This document shows, in pieces, positions 1-11,105 of a stretch of 64,000 bases of DNA. The DNA is from Rhyacichthys aspro. Its lineage: Eukaryota > Chordata > Actinopteri > Gobiiformes > Rhyacichthyidae. The notes under the pieces were generated by a model. It searched no databases. It was not told the DNA's origin and saw nothing but the letters and a program-made list of their open reading frames with translations. A program made the position numbers and the translations under genes. The stretch is taken from NCBI GenBank assembly GCA_036850595.1, contig CM072148.1, positions 5,383,118-5,447,117 of the forward strand, in the 5' to 3' direction. The number at the start of each line of letters is the position of its first letter. Within the stretch, counting starts at the first letter, position 1.

Positions 1-274
1 CAGAGTCTCAATCATCAAACTCTACTTTTGCATTTCTTCTGCCTTGACTTTAATGCTACTTATCATTTTAAGCCATTTGGTCCTCAGTGTAATATCTCAG
101 AGCAGTTATCAGCTGTAAATACATTACAGCAAATGTAATCCATTTGGATTTTAAATGGTGTGACATCAGGATGACCCGAACAGAATCTCTGGGTTAACAC
201 CAGGCACCTTCTTTACAGTGTTGGTACAAGAAAACATTTCATCAATAGTTTTGTTAAAGTCATTATTCTCTAAC

Positions 275-613
275 TTAAAGGTGCAGTAGGCAGGATTTAA
301 AAATAGAGCAAAACAAATGACTGCATAGCTTTGACTCAAACCTAAAAAGACAAATTCTTGCGACTTGTGTTTGGATTTCTGAACTCAAACCTTGGGAAAT
401 ACACATTTTGCTTCATTTAAAAACTTGCCATTCTTGAAGTTAAACTTTGACTGACATAAACAAACAAATAAATAGTCCATATCTTTATGCAATGCCATTT
501 TTAGTTTTTAATTATATCCTAAGCATAGATTTGTGCGGCCTGCTTGGGTTTTCAAATATATACATTTTAGCTTCATTTTACGCAAACACCAAAAATGCCT
601 ACTCCAGCTTTAA
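275..613. mobile_element. MITE-like inverted-repeat element, copy 1
   Basis: The element starts TTAAAGGTGCAGTAGGCA and ends TGCCTACTCCAGCTTTAA. Reverse-complementing the end gives 16 of 18 matches to the start. It is 339 bp long with no transposase, so it is a non-autonomous DNA element. Two shorter relatives with the same termini occur at 6430 and 6852. No clear target-site duplication was found, and the superfamily is not assigned. Confidence 0.65.
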
Positions 614-1005
614 TAAGTCAAAGGTATGTTTTGAAATTTGTTTCAAATATTCACTTGGACAATCCTAAACTAAGAGAATCATAACATTGGGCTCAAATGG
701 TAATAGTAAAAAAAATAATGCTGGACAGTTTAAACGATTTTAACGCAACAAAACGTAAAGTCGTAAAGATGACGATTTTACGCACGATTTAACGTCAGTC
801 AAATATCACAATCAAACACTTTGAGAAGAAACCCCATGTCTGCAGTGAGCTGAGCCCCAGCGAAAAAGCAAGCACAGAGTCCAGAGCTAAACACTTGCCC
901 TCCTCCTCATCCATAAATAATCAGATGACTAAATAAAAGCGGCGTAAATACAGCGCGTGCGGACGAGACGCAAGAAAACGTCCGATTAAATGTTAAAGTT
1001 AAGCC

Positions 1006-2006
1006 TTTAATGAAACACATATTGCAGGTCAATAATTAAATAAATTAAAGTTACATGGATGGAAATAAAGGAATAGGTTAATTCCAAAGCCCAAAGCAAC
1101 ATACATTTACAGAAAGATCAGCTAAAACAGCAATACAGCAAAAACCTGTACGGATATATTTATGTGCATCAATGACATATTTACATCGTTCCACGAAGCT
1201 GCTCTTTTTCTCTTCAGGAAAAAAATTAAAAAACATTTTAAGGTGATTTGAACAAGCAACGACTCCATAAGTATATTTATACAAAAAACATACATAAAAG
1301 CATTTGGAAAAAAACAAAGCATATATTCTTCTCGATTGTACCGTCTCCAAAAGGAATTTCCCTTGAACAACACGCCTAGGACTGCTGTCACTATTTGATT
1401 TTCTCAAGCAAAAAAAAAAAAAAAAAAAAACGTGGAGGGGAATCCCAATAAATATATAATGAAGTAAACATGACCTCACTCAATAAATAGTTCATAAGAC
1501 GCCGGCCCACGCTGGAGTTATTGCAGCCGGTTTTGAAACGATATTTTTGGAAAAAGAGCAGTGAGTACTTCCAGGTGAGGCCTTTAGTAAATAAAAGGGC
1601 GTCTTCAAAACAGAGCCCTATTGGATCACACAAAGAATTAATTACACATTTAGACACAAAATGAAGTGTGGTTCATTTACAGCAGGGCCTAAAGTCAGCT
1701 CCCGTTTAGAAACTGCATCGAGTTAAACGCCAACCAAGTGCTTTTTAAAGTCCCCCCACGCGCTCTGACGCACGCTACGCTCCCATCCCAACACGGAACC
1801 ACACTGTCCTGTAGCTACACCTATGCTGCGCGTAAGAGCCAAGCGTAAAAACAGTGTCTTACTTGCTGTGCCACACGACTCCACATGTCCACATCATGGG
1901 CTTTTTTCTCGAGTTTATTTTTTTTTTCATTTGGAGGAATTGTTCGATGATTGAAAAAAGGGGGTGTGAGGAAATATAATACAAATGTAGACAGTTCCAA
2001 GTGGAT
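1006..2006 (-). other. Probable pou4f2 3' UTR and downstream flank
   Basis: This is non-coding sequence directly after the pou4f2 stop. Two possible polyadenylation hexamers lie on the minus strand: AATAAA at 1919..1914, about 90 bases past the stop, and the variant ATTAAA at 1011..1006, about 1 kb past it. Which is used cannot be told from sequence. A 21-base poly(A) run on the plus strand (1410-1430) breaks the region. The open frames crossing it have no protein-like composition. Confidence 0.4.
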
Positions 2007-3465
2007 TTAAACGCATGCAGAGTACTTCATTCGTTTCTGTTTTTGCCGCTGGTTACAAAACCAAACGCGCACCACGTTCTTTTTCAAGTCCAGTTTCTCT
2101 GCGATGGCTGCGATTTTCTCCGACGAGGGCCGCGGCTGAATGGCAAAGTAGGCCTCCAGTGACCTCTTCTCCGGAGCCGCTATCGACGTGCGCTTCCGCT
2201 TTTTCTCGGCGCCGTTAAAAAGCTCCGGCTTGTTGAGTTTCTCGCGGTGGGACTTCTCCGCTTCCTCCAGCCACGCTTGGAGAATGGGCTTGAGCGCGAT
2301 CATGTTGTTGTGCGACAGCGTGAGCGACTCGAAGCGGCAGATGGTGCTTTGACTCAGCGAGCCCACGCCGGGGATCTTGAGGCTGGCTAAGGCCGACCCT
2401 ACGTCCGCTTGGGTCACCCCTAGCTTGATCCGCCTCTGCTTAAAGCGCTCCGCGAATGCCTCCAAGTCTCTAGGATCCGCGTCCACGTCGCTCATGCCCA
2501 TGTGTGGCGGCAGCCCGTGCGCGTGGGCCATGTTGATAGCCGCCTGGTGCATGTGGTTCATCCCCGCCATGTGAGCAGGGTGCGCCGGGGTGGACACCAC
2601 TGATCCGTCCGGGCATCCGAGCGCTAAACCCGGGGTGATGTGATCCAGGAGGTCGCCCTCTAAGGCTTGGTGCGGCTGGTGGTGGTGGTGGTGGTGATGA
2701 TGGTGGTGGTGGTGTCCGCCCAGGGCGGAGGGGTGCGAGATGGGCACGGAGGAAGACGTGGAGGAAGACGAGGTGCAGGGAAGCGTGTTCATGGTGTGGT
2801 AGGTGGCGTCCGGTTTGAAAGGGCTGTGGTGCGGAGGGTGATGGTGGCTCTTGGTCTGAGAGACGATATCCACCGCCGCCAGAGCTTCAGCGCGGGCCAA
2901 CAAACTCTCATCCAAGCCGCCGAATATATTGCTCTGCAATTGCAAATAGAATGCACACATAACTGTCAGCAGGGAATTCTCCTCGCTCCTCACTCCTCGG
3001 TTTAAAACATTTCCAGAAAAGAAAAAAAATCCTAAAAAAAAAAAAGGAGTGGGGAGCACACAAAACAAGACACATGCAACATCCCAGGTCATAAAAATTA
3101 ATAGTTGGAAATGGAGGTGTTGGGTGATTTGCTGTGCAGACATGAAAAAAACATCAAGCAAAGAAAAAAAAAAGTGGGCTGTCAAAACGTGCCTTTAAGC
3201 AGTGATTATGCAGAGTACGTACCGGTGGGGTTGGGAGACAGGCGCGGCGCATCGCCTCTGAGCTGCTCCCGCCGCTACTACTGCTACTGGCGCTGCTGAT
3301 GATGGTGCTGCTGAGGCGGGAGGAGGACGAGCACGACGACGACGAGGAAGGTGCATTGGAAGTCAGAGTGGACGAGGAGGATGAGTGGAGGGAGTACTTG
3401 GGCTCGGGCAAGCTGGAGTGCGCCATGGCGAAAGCCTGCTTGCTGTTCAGAGACATCATCATCAT
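2007..3465 (-). CDS. pou4f2: POU class IV homeodomain transcription factor Brn-3b (two exons)
   Basis: Coding segments are 3465..3223 (81 codons) and 2933..2007 (308 codons plus TAA). They join in phase 0 through a GT-AG intron into a 389-residue protein, close to the roughly 400 residues of mammalian POU4F2. The start MMMMSLNSKQAF at 3465 is the family N-terminus. Domains seen: POU-IV box around residues 5-28, serine-rich stretch 28-69, conserved EAMRRACLPTPP / SNIFGGLDESLLARAEALAA block spanning the exon junction (70-101), a 12-histidine run at 155-166, POU-specific domain about 232-309, a 15-residue linker, and homeodomain 325-384 with recognition helix WFCNQRQ (Cys at position 50, Asn at 51). 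The end KRMKYSACV resembles the POU4F2-type ending rather than those of POU4F1 or POU4F3. Family knowledge: a nuclear DNA-binding factor needed for differentiation and survival of retinal ganglion cells and other sensory neurons. No frameshift or missing key residue is visible. The paralogue call (f2 rather than f1 or f3) is well supported by the N-terminus, His run and C-terminus. Confidence 0.97.
2934..3222 (-). other. pou4f2: pou4f2 intron (289 bp)
   Basis: On the minus strand the donor reads CCG|GTACGT and the acceptor TTGCAATTGCAG|AGC. Splicing turns ...LPTPP and SNIFGG... into the uninterrupted motif known across POU4 proteins. The class normally has a single intron at this place. Reading on without splicing would add unrelated residues (VRT... 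after exon 1, or a non-family leader before SNIF), so both single-exon open frames are rejected. The intron carries long homopolymer A runs on the plus strand. Confidence 0.93.
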
Positions 3466-4029
3466 ATTTGCGTGCGTCCGAGCCTCGGCAAGTTCCTTTT
3501 AATAAGTTAAGACTCCGCCTCCAAGGGTCGGGGAGTTGTCGGAGCCCAATTGAGTCGAGTCAAGTGGAAGCTGAAATAAGGCTCGTCGAGTTCTCACATG
3601 TATTTATTATTATTGTTGTTACAAGAGCGTTGTCGTTTGGGGCGAGCCATGCAAAGGTGACCGCAGCTCTCCTTGAGTTCAAGTCGAAAAATGACACTTC
3701 TTCTTTGCTCCACTTTTACATAATACAAATATTTTTTACCTTAGATTTTTTTTTTGTCTTTTCTGATATTTTTGGGTTAAATCTTCTCGTAAAAAACAAG
3801 AAGAAAATCAAAAACTTTCTTCCAATCTCTCAGGATTTCCAAAAGACTTCTCCGCCTTTGACGCGTTTTTCTCGTTGACCTTTTTGTGAAGTTTTTTTGT
3901 CAATAAAAATGACAATAACGAAAAAAAAGTTTCCGTTTTGCAATCGGTGATAGAAATGTGGCGACAGAAGCTCTTCTTGACTCCGGTGAATGCTGCGGGG
4001 ACCACGACTGTCTCTGCTCTGAGGCGAAG

Positions 4030-4170
4030 GGCTCTCCGCCTCCTGCCTCCCTCTCTCCTCTCGCTCTCTATCCCCCTCTCTCTCTCTCCTCCTCACGCAC
4101 ACGCACGCACGTACACGCTCCCCCACTCTCTCCCTCTATCGCCATCCCTTTCCCCCCTCTTTCTCTCTCC
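4030..4170. repeat. Pyrimidine-rich CT tract upstream of pou4f2
   Basis: About 140 bases are dominated by CTCTCT and CCCTCT runs, which read as GAGAGA on the gene's coding strand. The tract lies about 0.6-0.7 kb upstream of the pou4f2 start codon. Such GA tracts occur in 5' leaders and promoters of developmental genes and can adopt non-B structure. Whether it is transcribed is unknown. Several open frames cross it only because it is low-complexity. Confidence 0.6.
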
Positions 4171-4560
4171 CGTACCTGTACCAAGGCTTTTCATGATTTA
4201 TTATTCTTCATTAGCCACAGCAGTAGCAGCCACCGCGCCGCTGGGGACTTTGCGCATGGGCAGAGCGCGACAAGGCATTTATTTCAAACGACTTAACACC
4301 TACCACCTCGTCTTACAACTGCACTACATCCAATGCTTCAAAATATACTCCTTTCTTTATTATTTTTTGTTACATATTCCTCCACTTTTGGGTTTTTGTT
4401 TCTCGAGCACCATGGACAGCTCCACTTCTAAACGATCGCACGGAATTCAAATCTCTACAATTTTAAAACTCACATTTCTGGCAACTTAAAATAAACGCTT
4501 CCCTTATTTTCAATCAATCATATTTTTTTTATATTTTTTTTCCTATTTTAAACATTATGA

Positions 4561-4745
4561 AAAAAGAGAGTGATTTTTTTTACGCGCACAAAGGTCACGG
4601 GCTTTAAAGCGCATTAAGTGGCAGTCATTAGCGGTGTTTAATTGCAGATCTATATACTTGTCATAGCAGGCTATTATCTTATCTCGGCTCTAATTAAGTC
4701 ATATCGTCTCTAATTAAAAATCAGTGGGGTAATTAACAGGGAAGG
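4561..4745. promoter_or_regulatory. Candidate upstream enhancer of pou4f2
   Basis: Dense homeodomain-type cores sit about 1.1-1.3 kb upstream of the pou4f2 start: TAATTA at 4691-4696, 4711-4716 and 4730-4735, plus TTTAATTGC near 4638. A nuclear-receptor half-site AAGGTCA lies at 4591-4597. The texture (unique, non-repetitive, AT cores between mixed-composition DNA) is that of a conserved noncoding element. The link to pou4f2 is inferred from position only. Confidence 0.45.
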
Positions 4746-6429
4746 GCTGCACGCGTCGTTTGTTTCACGTGGCCTCGGTGATGGAGAAGTGAGGTGAGTC
4801 TGAAGGCGTTTGGTGGGGTTTGAGTGGGGTACGAGTGGGGTTTTGTGGTGATGTTTGGGCGTGAGTTATGACGAGTGTGTGACAGCTGCTGGAGTCTGCT
4901 CTCGCTCTTCGTAAGCAACAGAAATGTGACGGGTTTATACTGAAATAGACAGGCCTACAACGGGACAAAGCTGTGAAAAGGAGAAAGTATTTAATTTGCA
5001 AAAAAACAAAAAAAAAAACGACTAAACTAGAAAAAAACATCCAAGAGGCAGACCAAAAATATGCACCAAAAATATTGTTTTAAACTAAAATCATGTATGA
5101 TGCCTTGCTGTATGTACATTTATGTCAACAGTCAATAATAACAGGCTGTACTTATGATTTAAGAGTTATACAATTGTAATAACATGCTTTAACTAAAGAC
5201 TGTTTCCACTAATGTCAAAAATGCATTAAGTTTTGACAGGGATCATGCATTTATAATACAACACACTTCTAATAGTCATAAATGTTATATTAGTGTTCAC
5301 TGTGCTACTATTCATTTCACTTAATGGATTTCTTTCTTATACTGCAACAAGATAGGTTTGAATGAGACACAATAGTACATTATATTTACAAATCTACAAT
5401 TAAATGGCATGTGGAATTGTAATGGGACATAAAGCTGTTCTTATCTACATTTTGGGTATCAATTAAAAATGGTGGCATGACAACAGGCTACAGAATTGAA
5501 AGGGTAACAGCAATAACAAATTCAACTCTTGAGAAAGCAGCAGATATGTTGATTTCATGAGAAAATGGTTAATAATTACTGTATTTGTTGGAGGTTAAAT
5601 CTGATAAACATGGTTCTTACGAGACAGCATCTTATTTATTTCAGCTTCTGTCCAATAACGGCTTGTATTGTTTGGAAAGAGGCGTACTTTATTTCTAGAC
5701 AGATACCTGCTTGGATCCATGTGCAGAGGGTTCACAAATGGATCTACAAACCAGGGCCCAAACAGAAGGAGGGGCCACAGACGTCTACAAACACACAAGT
5801 GATTTTTTTAAGATTTTAGGGAACCCCTGTGCACCTAGGGCCCCCTCCGTCTCTAGACTCGCCTCTGCCACGTCTCCACGTACGGCTAGACCTGGGATCA
5901 GACTCACGAGACTTGAAGGAGCGATCAGTGTCCGCTCTCATATCGCCACTGACTGATTTATGATGAAACTTTAAAGAAATCATTCATATTTCACCGCGGC
6001 TAAATCGCTCTATGAAATTTTCATTCACAATGAAACACACAAAAAGTGTATCTTAAGTCAAATAAATCAGCGTGAGCCCTGCCCCGTGATGGACTTTGAA
6101 GTAGGACTTGAGCTTCCACTGCCTTTGCACACGCTCACCTGAGGCTCACTTCCGGAGCGGTCTTTGAAGGCTCTAATCTGGGCCAACAACAACGGGTTTT
6201 TAATGCAATGAAATGAACCCGTTATTATTCGCTTCTTTAAAATGTTCTGGACATTTTTACACACCTTACTCCTTTTTCTTCTTCAGGTGTGTGAAGGTCA
6301 TTCATTCAAAGCATAAACATCTGGAAACACTACTGGATTGGCCTATATTTCATGCATACTAACAGAATGTCATTGGTAGACAAGATGTACATGTTTAAAA
6401 GCTGCACAATGATTAATGCAAGTGTAGCA
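4746..6429. other. AT-rich intergenic stretch, no gene seen
   Basis: No open frame has family resemblance. A GC-richer patch at about 5750-5960 is the only compositional change. I see no RNA gene or further transposon ends here. Confidence 0.6.
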
Positions 6430-6544
6430 TTAAAGCTGGAGTAGGTAGAATTCAGCCTCACAGCACACGGCAAACACATACTTAACACTTAACACTGTTT
6501 CCTCTGATTTTCAACACAGTTTAAAAAGCCTACACCTTCTTTAA
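6430..6544. mobile_element. MITE-like inverted-repeat element, copy 2 (short, decayed)
   Basis: It starts TTAAAGCTGGAGTAGGTAG and ends GCCTACACCTTCTTTAA. The ends are recognisable inverted repeats of the family seen at 275-613 and 6852-7077 but carry several mismatches. At 115 bp it is a strong internal deletion derivative or an older copy. Confidence 0.45.
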
Positions 6545-6851
6545 TCTGACCAAATGTTGAAATTACACCAAATGAACGTATATATTATTGACAATCATGC
6601 TTTTATAGTGAATTTAAGTGGTGTGACCATTTCATTATCTTTCTATCTTTCTTTTTAGTCTTTTTAATGGACAAAAAACAAACACTGGCTTTATACTTTA
6701 TAACATGATGAAGACATGATGTAATACAATAACTGTGTATGTAACGCCTGTATTAAATCTGATACAAAATTCGTTTAACGGCCTGTTGATGTAAGTCACT
6801 GTGGAGTTAAGTTATTTAAATACTTGAAAATAATAGTGTATTGATTGAAAA

Positions 6852-7077
6852 TTAAAGGTGGGGTAGGCAGAATATGATATATGATACATTATTCAGCCTT
6901 AATATAAAGAAAGAAAATTATGAACGTGAATGGCGATTTTTAAAATGTTTATGTTTTATATATGTCTAAAATAATTAATGACTAATCAATACCTATTCAA
7001 ACAATTCACACAAACTACATAGGTCAACATTATATTCCTTTTCCACAATGACACAAAAATGCCTACCCCAGCTTTAA
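6852..7077. mobile_element. MITE-like inverted-repeat element, copy 3
   Basis: It starts TTAAAGGTGGGGTAGGCAG and ends TGCCTACCCCAGCTTTAA, a near-perfect terminal inverted repeat. It is 226 bp long. The AT-rich interior includes ATAATTAAT at 6971-6979, a Brn-3-type core carried by the element. It has no coding capacity. Confidence 0.65.
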
Positions 7078-8205
7078 GACCAGATACAGTTGTTAAATGC
7101 CCTTCCAGTATTGAATATATGGCGTCTCAATTGTTTTTATCACACAATAATTGGAGGGAATGTGGCACTGATAAAAGCTGCGAGGTGTTCTCATCCACCT
7201 TACTTTTAAAAACAAAAACCCCTCGGTGGAATCGCGCGAGAACCCCTTCCTCTCACTTCAAGGCGCTTAAATAAATCGGCACTGTCTCCCAATACAAGTA
7301 AAGCGGCGGTAAAAACAGAGAGAGAACGCACTCAGCCGGGCTTGATACAACTCAGGTGACTTGTTTGCTTTTTTTTTTTTCCCTTCCCGTGCAGTCTGTC
7401 GAATCAAGGCGCTCTGCAGAGGTGTCTGTGTGCTTTACACAAAGACGTACTCCTCTCCGTCTCCCTCAGGAGCTCTCCACGTTAACAATCCCAATTACAC
7501 CCGGACCACCAGAGACAGCTGTTTTTATTACAGAAGCGCTCCTTTGTGTTGAGGTATGTGCGCTGGCTCCTGCAGACTCCCCGACGAGGCAGAAGCAGAG
7601 AGAAGAGAAGAAGAAGAAGAAGTGGATGTGAGTCTCTGGGCTGCTGTAGTCGTGATGCCTCTATTCAACACTCCCCCCTCCTCGTTCTGATCTCACTCTT
7701 TACATGTCGGAGCAGAGGGTCAGCGCTTGTTGGGTCTACAAAGAGACGAGGATCTAACTCAAGGCAACAGCAAGAGGGGAGGTTTCAGCTGTTATTTATT
7801 CGTCTGCTTTACCTGTGGGTGTGTGTGGGGGACAGCTTCCACAAGGAGCCTTTAATGTGTTGTTTAAATGCATGCAACAAAAAGAAGAAGAGGAGAAGGG
7901 AGAAGCCTGAGGATGTACTAAATGTCACTGTACTCCACTGTACTGCACTCAGGCTCTCGTGGGAATGAGCTGAGAAACACTTGAGATAATGAAAGAGCTT
8001 TAAAAAGAGCTAACATGAGGCTCAACTGGGTACAAACTGTGTCTGTATTTGATCACAGCGTGGGGCTAAATAATACTCTAATCATCCACAAATATAGATC
8101 TGACGATGACAAGTTGCATCGGCTTAAATCAGATTTGCTCAATTTCTCTTTAAATGTACTTTGAGCACAGTTTATCCCAGAATGCACCAGTCTTCGCTTT
8201 TAATT
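7078..8205. other. Intergenic stretch with a simple repeat, no gene seen
   Basis: A GC-richer zone at about 7200-7960 contains a short (GAA)n run near 7604-7622. Open frames here (up to 140 codons) are rich in Arg and Lys from purine repeats and match no family. The zone could be regulatory, but nothing specific supports that. Confidence 0.5.
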
Positions 8206-8400
8206 AGTGAGTAATCACAATAAACAAATCAATGTCAGAGTTTACAGCATGTCCAGCACATGAGCAATAGGAGAAAAAAGAGACTCAAAAAGGCCTGCGA
8301 ATCTATGTTTGATTGAAGTGATGACCATATTTGGAAATAAGTGTCAGATTTCACAAATGATGGACACATGTTTAGTGAAATAAATGGTTAATTTCAGAGG
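8206..8400 (+). repeat. Diverged direct repeat, copy A
   Basis: It aligns by eye with 11650-11835 in the same orientation. Shared blocks in order include CAAATCAATxTCAGAGTTT, ACTCAAAAAGGCCTG, ATGTTTGATT, ATATTTGGAAATA and TCACAAxxAATGATGG. Neither copy has ends typical of a known transposon class. It is either an old dispersed repeat or a local duplication. Confidence 0.6.
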
Positions 8401-9750
8401 CTGAGAAAAAAAGAAAGAGAAGAAGACGACAAGAGGAAGTTTAGCATTACTAGCACCAGGCTCACTGTTGTTTTGGTGTAACTCTGGCCCTTTCTTCTGT
8501 ACTGTTTCTCACGTGTGGTCATCGAGGCTGATAATCTGGAGATCAGCTGTCAGTTCGTCCTTTCCCATGATTAACAACAGCTTTAAACACACCCAGCCTC
8601 GGGGCAGAACAGAGTACAGAGGGCAGACTGGATGGAATGACCTGGTCTCAGCTGGTTAGCCTCTGACTGAAGCAAAGATCTGTGCAACTAAATAATAATA
8701 AAAAATCTTACTTTTCTGTACTTTATTTGTTTATTCTGTTTTGTAATGGTTCATTGCTTCTTTATTGAAATCCAAACAACATTTCTTTGACTAACATTTT
8801 ATTACGGCTTTTAATTTTTAAAGGTAACTACTTTATTTGTCTAATCATAACCAAACTTCAGAAGAAAACTAGTTCAGTGTCACTGTATGGCTGCTTTTTC
8901 CACCATTAACCTCTTGTGACATAAGCCAGCGTACACCATGTAATGTTACATAATCAGGAACAGTTTTATGTGTTGTAGTAAACACTGTCGTTCTGGTCCG
9001 TTATGATTAGAAGCCTTAAAAGTGAGGTGTGCCATGAGGTCAGGAAAACAAATAACAGCAGCACCCATGTCCCTGTCCCGTGCTCTGAGGGAGCATTAGA
9101 TTGTGGCCCCGGCCCGTGCACAGGCTGCAGGGCAGATGATAAGGTCAAGCCTCATAATGATGTCACATACCTTTAGGTATTTCAGATCAATATTGAGGGA
9201 GGCGCACCTTCCCTGACAGACACTCAAATAAAGTCTGTCTGGACGAGCCGAGGGAAAAGTGTCTCTTCTGATAAAATGAGATCCTGCTGCTGCTGGCAAC
9301 GGTCAGACTGGAGGAAGTCTTTCTGGTCATTCACATCATTATCATCATTATACATATTAATGGGCCTGGCCGTTTAAGTTTCAAAAGCAATATCAAATCT
9401 TTAAGTATAAGAGAAACCAAACAGATCTCTGAATTTACAGTGTCCATTATTTTCAGAACCTTGGACAAGTACAGTATCAACTCATTCCATAATCCTGCAC
9501 CGTGTTTACTATAAAACAACACTTACACCAAATGAGGATGATGTTAACGGAGCACGCACGTCAATGATCAGTCAGCGCATTCACACAATCACGCGCAGAC
9601 CTTCTCTCTCACACGCGCTCACTCCCCGTTTACTCCGGTGTTTCGTTCACACGCACCCGACACAAAACCACCGCCTTTTCCCCATATTTCCTTCCGCTTT
9701 ATTCTCCCAAAGCGCACACTTGAGAGCGTTAGCTTGTCCCAGTCCCACGT
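8401..9750. other. AT-rich intergenic stretch, no gene seen
   Basis: It begins with a short purine-rich run (8400-8440). No protein-like frame, tRNA-like fold or transposon terminus was recognised. Confidence 0.55.
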
Positions 9751-9880
9751 GCACTCACCTGTTTGTCGCGTTTCTGGTGCGCGTCTCCGCCATGGAGCCA
9801 AACCGAGCCACAACTTCCTGGTGGTTTAAAAGAGCCGTGGAGCTGATCACGTGATGTGCATCAGGTCACCTGATCATAAA
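9740..9880 (-). promoter_or_regulatory. Promoter-like patch with paired CACGTG E-boxes
   Basis: The 10-bp palindrome ATCACGTGAT is at 9846-9855, and a second CACGTG is at 9746-9751. ATCAGGT-C-ACCTGAT, an odd palindrome of E-box type, is at 9860-9874. On the minus strand an ETS-like CAGGAAGTTG lies just upstream of an ATG. E-box plus ETS close to a start resembles a housekeeping-type promoter. Transcription is inferred, not shown. Confidence 0.35.
9759..9793 (-). other. Possible first coding exon of an unidentified minus-strand transcript
   Basis: On the minus strand ATG at 9793 opens 11 codons (MAETRTRNATN plus two bases) and then meets a consensus donor, AG|GTGAGT, at 9759/9758. I do not recognise the peptide and found no partner exon between here and pou4f2. 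The Kozak context on this strand is weak (T at -3). On the opposite strand the same site holds GCCATGG, which opens only 20 codons. Treat this as a lead, not a gene. Confidence 0.2.
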
Positions 9881-9999
9881 ACACTCTAATGCCCTTTTCT
9901 GTGAGTCTCTCTCAATTATTATTTATGTTTTGTTGAATATGAGAACACTCCACATGTTTATGTGGTAAATAATTGTTTGCTGATTGATTTATATTTTGT

Positions 10000-10330
10000 G
10001 GAATAGTGAAGCCCAGTGGGAGGGGCCAGAGGGGTATTTAGGGGGGGAGCCATTTCCAGCTTGTAGTCAGTCTAGTCTTCAACCAGTAACAGTTCAGGTA
10101 ACATTGGCTGGGAACACTCTGAACTCTTTATTAGACCTGTCTTTCTTTTTTTTTTTGTACATTTGTAAATACATTTTGATGACCTCTTCATTCACTGTAA
10201 ATATTTTTGCACTTTTTGGCTGTAGTTGCACTTGGACACTTGGACACTGACACAATAAATACCACCTGAACTCTCATATCTGACTTTGCCTGGGTTTGAC
10301 TAGAGCCTCACCACAAACAGTCAGTTGGTC
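10000..10330 (+). repeat. Possible LTR-like or transcript-tail fragment
   Basis: Features in order are a G-rich segment, a T-run, an AT-rich segment with AATAAA at 10254-10259, and then a C/T-rich stretch. This order resembles an R/U5-type end of a fish LTR element or a decayed gene tail. No second LTR, primer-binding site or coding part was found. Confidence 0.2.
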
Positions 10331-10794
10331 TTTATGTGATGTGGACAAAAGAATCCACCATGAATGAAATGCATATAGTTTAAAACAACAGTTCTGAGTC
10401 CTGAGTTTTATGTCCCATCCCTTGCCTCAACCTCCTGTCACGAAACACACACATGCCACTTGGACAAAAGGAAGAATGTATCTTCAAATGTACAAACTGT
10501 CCATGATTGTGGCGTGGAAACATTTGTCTTTTGGCTCCAGATTCTGGAAATGTAAATACACACTTCCATACAAGACATATACATAGATACAGATACAAGA
10601 TATGATATTAAAGATGCACCGATGAAACGCAGGGTTAAGTAGTTCATGTTTGGCATGACAGATATGAGCCTTTGACACTTTATGACAAAAACATGAAGGC
10701 CATGAAGGCAGCACGTACAAGAGTAAAGACTCCGAGCAGAGGACTATAAAAAGGCGTGTGTCAAGTGCTGTAGCGGTGATTAATGTAGCAGGGG

Positions 10795-11105
10795 ATTGCA
10801 GAATTGTCCGACCTGCATGAGCATTCCCGCTCCCCTCTCATTAGTTTGACTGTCCCGCGCTGTAATATATAGCATGTCACTGGCTTGTCTAATGGTTGAT
10901 GCTAATTGACCTCCTTTCCCCCTCTCGACTGCACAAATGAAAAGATTTCCGTGCTTCTGTGATGGAGCATGTCACAATCTGATCCGACAAATTAAAAAGC
11001 TCTGCGCTGTCACACTGTCATCGTTCCGAAGCCTCGCCTCATCAGCTATAATGATCATTTTTCTTCTGAAACCACTGCATAGCGCTGCCAAACACGTTAC
11101 TTAAG
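10795..11105. promoter_or_regulatory. Candidate conserved noncoding element
   Basis: This is unique mixed-composition DNA between AT-rich flanks. It has CTCATTAG at 10837-10844, close to the CTCATTAA core of reported Brn-3 sites, and a TAATTG core near 10914. There is no reading frame and no repeat signature. Conservation is a guess from texture. Confidence 0.35.

Noticed and set aside
2667..3005. Plus-strand open frames opposite pou4f2
   Set aside because: Shadows of the coding strand, driven by the histidine-codon repeat and high GC.
2007..3185. A single-exon 392-residue reading of the pou4f2 C-terminal part
   Set aside because: The residues before SNIFGG are intron translation. A consensus acceptor at 2934 and the family sequence fix the true junction.
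3938..4489. 183-codon plus-strand frame upstream of pou4f2
   Set aside because: Leu/Ser/Pro-rich because of the CT tract; no family and no initiation context worth noting.
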